A stretch of DNA of 64,000 nt from Molossus alvarezi (taxonomy: Eukaryota > Chordata > Mammalia > Chiroptera > Molossidae), in contig CM073885.1 of assembly GCA_037176705.1 (NCBI GenBank), forward strand, positions 162,988,290-163,052,289, given 5' to 3'. The position numbers and the translations under genes are program-made. Below, piece after piece: positions 59,393-64,000 of this stretch. The notes beneath the pieces are model-generated. The model saw only the letters and a list, made by a program, of their open reading frames with translations, searched no databases and had not been told where the DNA came from. Position 1 is the first letter of the stretch, and each line of letters begins with the position of its first letter.

Positions 59393-59640
59393 AAAAATGG
59401 AACTGCCTTTTGATGCAGTGATCCCACATCTCGGAATATATCCTAAGAATCCCAAAACACCTATTGAAAAGAAGACTATATGCATCCCTATGTTCAGCAT
59501 TATTTACTGTAGCTATGGTTTGGAACGAGCCCAACTGCCCATCAATAGATGAGTGGATAAAAGAACTGTGGTACATATACACAATGCAATACAATGAGGA
59601 CATAAAAAAAGAAGAAACTGGGTTACCAATGAGATCAAAT

Positions 59641-59699
59641 AAGAAATAAAAAAACTTCCTCAAAACTAATGAAAATAAACACACAACACAAAATCTAGG
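59641..59699 (+). mobile_element. Short L1 ORF2 fragment at an L1-L1 junction
   Basis: gaaataaaaaaacttcctca and aataaacacacaacacaaaa match the ORF2 segment at 63400-63450 of the neighbouring L1, placed out of order between the end of one L1 and the 5' UTR of the next. Confidence 0.75.
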
Positions 59700-60421
59700 G
59701 AAAATGGGGATGATGGCAGCAGGCAGGACCACAGGGAGGGTGAGTGTGTGAGAAAGTGTGAATGGATGCGAAGGTGGACGACCAAACACCTGCACTGCAG
59801 AGATGTGGAGCAGAAAGTTCCTGTGCTGTGGATGGGAGCAGCCGGCTACCCCCATAAAGGGTCTTCGGGGCCCTTATCCCTGCGCTGTGGGGAGGTCCCA
59901 CCATTTCGGAAGATCCTGGGTCTTCCCTGGGATAAGGCAGGGGAAGTGGCTAGGGCCCAGCAACCTGAGCCACCAGTGCACGTGGCTCCATCGGACCAGT
60001 GTACACTCTGTGTCAACACAGACCAGTGCACAGTAGTGGAGTTCCCAAGGTGCCGGTCACAGAAGCCGCAGACAGCCCAGAGCCCAGCACCATCCCCCAT
60101 AGTAGCAGCCCGATCAGAGTCTAGATATACCCCCAGCAACAGGGGCTAGAAAGCAGACATCCATCCCATGGCAACAGAAGCACAGACCAGCAGATGAGAC
60201 CCATCACCAAAATCTACAGCAAAAGCTGAGCAGGAGTTGAGCCCCATGGGGCAGCAGCACTCCCCAACTTCCAGCAGCGGGATCTGGGGCTCCACAGAGG
60301 CCTGTGCGGTCCAGTAGCTCACAAGTGCAGTGGGAAGCTCTAGCCTGAGAGAGACCTATGCGATCCAGCTGCCCACCCCCGGAAACTTCAGGGTGCAGGG
60401 GCACCTGAGGCTTGTGCCACC

Positions 60422-61030
60422 CAGCAGGGACTGTGCGATTCAGTTACCTGTGGGTCCTGCGGGGTACTGAAGCACCAGAGAGACCCCTGCGACCCAGCAG
60501 ACTCTGTGCCATCCAATTACCCAAAGACCCGCTGGATGCTGAAACACAAATAAGACCCCTGAGACCCAGCAAAGACTGGGCCATTTAGTTACCCATAGGA
60601 ATTGCAGGGTGCTGAAGCAGCAGAGAGGCCTGTGCCACACAGCAGGGACTGTGCCGTCCAGTTTCCTGCGGAACCTGTGGGGTGCTGAAGCACCAGAGAG
60701 GCCTGTGATACCCAGCAGGGACTGTGTCATACAGCTTCCTGCGGGGCCAGCGAGGTGCTGAAGCACCAGAGAGGCCTGCACAACCAGAAGGGACTGGGCA
60801 ATCTAGTTACACACAGGGACTGTGGGGTGGTAAAGCACCAGAGAGGCCTACACAACACAGCAGGGTCTCTGCCATCCAGTTACCCATGGGACCTGTGGGG
60901 TGCTAAAACACCAGGGAGTCCTGTGCGACACAGCAGCTCATAACATAAGCATAGAGATGGGTCCCCAGAGGGACTGCGTGATCCAGTTACCTGCAGGACC
61001 TGCAGGGTGCGGGGACAACAGAAAGGCCTG
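60422..61030 (+). repeat. About eight tandem ~74-bp units in the L1 5' UTR
   Basis: Each unit reads roughly cagcagggactgtgccatc, cagttacctgcgggacctg, tggggtgctgaagcaccag, agaggcctgtgcaaccc. Unit starts fall near 60422, 60496, 60568, 60640, 60713, 60786, 60857 and 60967, the last after a short insert. They resemble, in arrangement only, the monomers of mouse L1 promoters. Confidence 0.85.
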
Positions 61031-62366
61031 TGCAACCCAGCTGCACACAAGATAGGCTTAGAATTGTGAAAAAGGAGGCGAAGTGAGTAGAAGCCACGTA
61101 GATGATAGCCCAGGACCAAAGATGAATTACAACTAAAATAAAGACAAATCCTCTGAAAAAAGCAACAGAAAAGCTGCAGGACAGGACCATATAACCAGGG
61201 ACACTGGAAGGAACTGTGAAGGCATGAGAGGGTGGCGGGGTGGGAGCCCAGGGACAGCAGCACTCTTAGCTGTGAGCAGTGCCCTTGGGGAATAGACCAA
61301 GCACACTCCACAGCCCAGAGAGCCAGGACAGAGCACTAAAATAGCCAAAGCCACTCACCTGGGGCTACAGCAGAGGGAGGGAGAACTGGGCTGGAACTCT
61401 GTGGGAATACCCAGAATTTGGAGAGCACTCAAAGTTTCTGCGGAGTTGCAGCCATAAAAGACTGTGGCCAGTGTGCTCCTTCCCTGAGCGGTGTGGCAAA
61501 CCAGGAGCCCCCTCCCACCCCTGCTTAAGAAATTCAGCCTTTCCCAGGTGAGGCAAAGAATGAAAAATTGAGGCTCATTAATAACCAGCATCGATCCCAC
61601 ACTCTGGAAATCCTTTTAGGCAGAACACAAGGGCTACATTCCAAGGCACTGAGTAACAGATTACTAGCCACCAGGAAAAAGCCAGAGGATAACTGAACCA
61701 TTCCTGGGCTTGCAAATCTACCCAGGAAAGTAAGATTTGACAGTGGTGTTTAACATGGGCCCACACAGGCTCATCTAAACCCAGTAGAGGGAGCCACAAA
61801 CAGCAGAACACCAACACCCACAGGGAAAATTTGGCAGGCTCCAAAACCCACTGAGATAGCCAAAATGGTGAAACAAAGAAACAAACCCCAAATGAAAAAA
61901 CAACACAACTCTATCAAAGATGAGGTCAATGAAATGTAGTTAAGCAAATGATCAGAGGTAGAATTCAGAGCCATAATGTTGAGGATGCTCAACAGCATAA
62001 GTAAGGACATCAGAAACATAAGTAAAGACATAGAAACATTGAAAAACAAAAAAACAACAACAAAAAAAACAAGTAAAAATGAAGAATAACATAGCAGAAA
62101 TTAAGAATACATTGGAAGGACTAACCAGCAGAGTAGAGGAAGCTGAGGACCCGATCCGTGAATTAGAAGACAGGGAAGAAAAAAATCAACCTATCAGAAC
62201 ACCAAAAAAATAAAAAATAAATGAAAAAACAGGAAGACAGCTTAAGAGAACTAAGGGACAACTGAAAATGTAATTACATTCGCATCATAGGAGTCCCTGA
62301 AGAAAAAAAAAAAGGCAAGGCTCAGAGAATGTACTAAAAGAAACACTGGCAGAAAACTTTTCTAAT

Positions 62367-62570
62367 TTGGTGAAGGAAGAAATCATTCAAGTTCAAAAAG
62401 CACAGAGAGCCCCAAGTAAGAAAAACCTAAATAGGCCAACACCAAGAAACATAGTAATTAAAATGCCAAAAATGAAAGACAAAAAGAGAATCCTAAGGGC
62501 AGCAAGTGATAAGCAACAGGTTACCTATAAAGAAACCCATAAGGGGATACATGGATGTGCACATAACTAA
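62367..62570 (+). pseudogene. L1 ORF1p remnant
   Basis: 67 codons with KNLNRPTPRNIVIKMPKMKD and KRILRAASDKQQVTYK, the RNA-binding part of ORF1p. The frame then runs into unrelated sequence at about 62550. Confidence 0.88.
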
Positions 62571-62751
62571 AAGAAATTGAACTTTACACTTAAGATTTAT
62601 GTTCTTTACTGTATATAAGATAGATCTTAATTAAAAATTTATGTTAAGGAAAGGACAGAAAGATATTAAGGTTAATGCATCACATTTAAGATAATGAGGA
62701 AACCAGTGTGCCATTCGAGTTTCACTAAAAAAAAAAAAAAAAAAAAAAAAA
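62553..62751. other. Non-L1 replacement segment with A run inside an L1
   Basis: Sequence unlike the other L1 copies replaces the end of ORF1 and the start of ORF2. It ends in a 25-base A run (62727-62751). This could be a retroposed fragment whose tail is the A run. Confidence 0.5.
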
Positions 62752-62759
62752 GTGTTACA

Positions 62760-64000
62760 GACTCACACAAGATGAAAGTGAAGTAATGGAAATAAATCTT
62801 CCAAGCTTATGGAAATGAAAAAATATCTGAGGTAGCAATACTCATAACTGATAAAACAAACTTCAAAATGAAGGCTGTAAGAAGTGACAAAGAAAGCCAC
62901 TACATAATATTAAAAAGATTGATCCAACAAGAAGATATAACCAAAATAGGAGCACTAAAGCATATTAAAAAAATTTAAACATTCTGGAAGACTTTAATGG
63001 AGAGATTGATAGCAACACAATCATAGCAGGGGACTTCAACACCCCACTGTAATCACTGAATAGATCCTCTAGACAAAACATTAACAGGAATACAGACACC
63101 CTAAATGACTCACTAGATCGGATGGATTTAATTGATATTTATAATGATACCACAAAACTGCAGAATATACATTATTCTCAAGGGCACATGGGACATTCTC
63201 AAAGATAGACCACATGTTAAGACACAAACTAAGTCTCTACAAGTTCAAAAATACTGAAATCACATAAAGCATCCTCTCAGATCAGAATGGTATAAAACTA
63301 GAAATTAATTACAATAAAACACTCAAAAACATCAAACACATGGAGGCTAAATAGCATGTTATTAAACTATGAATGGGTAACCAAGATCAAGGGAGAAATA
63401 AAAAAAACTTCCTGGAATCAATAAAAATGAACACACAACAACACAAAATCTATGGGACACAGAGAAAGCAGTTCTGAGAAGGAAGTTCATAGCATTATAG
63501 TCCTACCTTAAGAAACAAAAAAATTTCTAATAGACTAACTCTTAAATTTAAAGAACAAAAAGGGAGCAAAAAACAAACAAAATACAAAATAGAAGGAAAG
63601 AAATATTAAAGATCAGAATGGAAATAAATAATATGGAGACAAAAAAAAAATTACAAAAGATCAATCAATGAAACCAAGACCTGTTTCTTTGAAAAGATAA
63701 ACAAGATTAATGAAACTTTAGCCAGATTAACCATGAAACAAAGAGAAAACACGCAAATAAACAAAATCAGAAATAAAAGTAACAACTGATACAACAGAAA
63801 TACAAAGTATTGTTAGAAAATACTATGAACAATTATTCAATGAAAAGTAAAAAACCTAGGAAAATAGACAAATTCCTAAAATCATACTGTCCTCTAAAAC
63901 TCAACCGGGAAGATCCTGAAAATCTGAATAGACCCAAAACAACTAAGGAAATTGAAGACATAATCAATAAACTCCCAGCAAACAAAAGCCCTGGTCCAGA
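62760..64000 (+). pseudogene. L1 ORF2p endonuclease to RT start (partial)
   Basis: Nucleotide match to the endonuclease at 27136-27492 (e.g. ataactgataaaacaaactt, ggggacttcaacacccc), then onward to ctcccagcaaacaaaagccc at the edge. Stops are scattered through all frames, so only alignment, not a long ORF, supports it. Confidence 0.85.

Larger units (their letters stand above)
58166..59640 (+). mobile_element. 3' part of the same or adjacent L1, plus strand, with two nested SINEs
   Basis: Starts agtctcttcaataaatggtg and continues with late ORF2, including the Cys knuckle at about 59026-59100 and EKTICIPMF-like residues. SINEs at 58631-58850 and 59150-59392 split it. It ends within ORF2-type sequence and not in a clear 3' UTR. 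Confidence 0.88.
59700..64000 (+). mobile_element. L1 LINE with extended monomeric 5' UTR, runs off the right edge
   Basis: Parts in order: unique 5' UTR (59700-60420), tandem units (60422-61030), proximal 5' UTR like that at 25205 (61080-61860), ORF1 (61900-62550), a replaced stretch with an A run, then ORF2 from about 62760 up to a kspgpd-like RT block at the window end. Frames are broken in ORF1 and in the endonuclease. It is inactive as seen. Confidence 0.9.

Noticed and set aside
1..64000. CRISPR arrays, operons, phage or bacterial elements
   Set aside because: None is present; the repeats are interspersed eukaryotic retroelements with poly(A) tails and target duplications.

Overview
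The window is nuclear DNA from a placental mammal, almost certainly a bat of the Yangochiroptera. About two dozen copies of a tRNA-derived SINE of the bat VES type lie in both orientations. Each has an A-box-like head close to tggctcagtggttagagc, a B-box-like ggttcgattcc, a tail with gatgtttctctctc, and often an end like ctcgggtgaggat. Several have exact target-site duplications. L1 LINEs of a mammalian type, plus old L2, MIR and LTR remnants, make up most of the rest. There are no prokaryotic features.

The only protein-coding gene I can support is on the minus strand at 2950-23729. It is a divergent cyclin-Y-like gene (CCNY/CCNYL family). Seven exons join without a frame break into 687 nt (229 codons). 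Every intron is GT-AG and every phase fits. Exon 1 (23462-23729) carries the MGN...CC lipid-anchor start. Exons 2 to 7 lie at 15423-15497, 15038-15075, 8867-8964, 6639-6674, 3767-3818 and 2950-3069. The 3' exons, with the rest of the cyclin box and the C-terminus, should lie left of position 1; I found none of them in 1-2949. The ORFs in this gene are short, so it is found by splicing logic and not by long ORFs.

Layout: 1-23729 is the gene with repeat-bearing introns. 23730-25200 is the gene's upstream flank, with two CCAAT boxes 40 bp apart. 25205-29099 is a plus-strand L1 with a large internal deletion. 29107-35115 holds old LTR-like repeats and a minus-strand L1 5' end with a two-unit tandem promoter region. 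35100-44160 is repeat-scattered non-coding DNA. 44168-49920 is a nearly full-length, inactive minus-strand L1 with a SINE nested in it. 50150-55430 is non-coding and fairly poor in repeats, with two stretches that look like conserved non-coding elements. 55640-56400 is LTR-like. 56640-59640 is an L1 in a head-to-head inversion. 59700-64000 is a plus-strand L1 whose extended 5' UTR contains about eight tandem units of roughly 74 bp; it runs off the right edge.

The most interesting observations are the fast-diverging cyclin-Y paralogue with a 12-bp minisatellite inside its membrane-anchor region, the monomeric L1 promoter array, the inverted L1, and a short telomere repeat joined to a truncated SINE head. 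I did not find a new multi-gene system.
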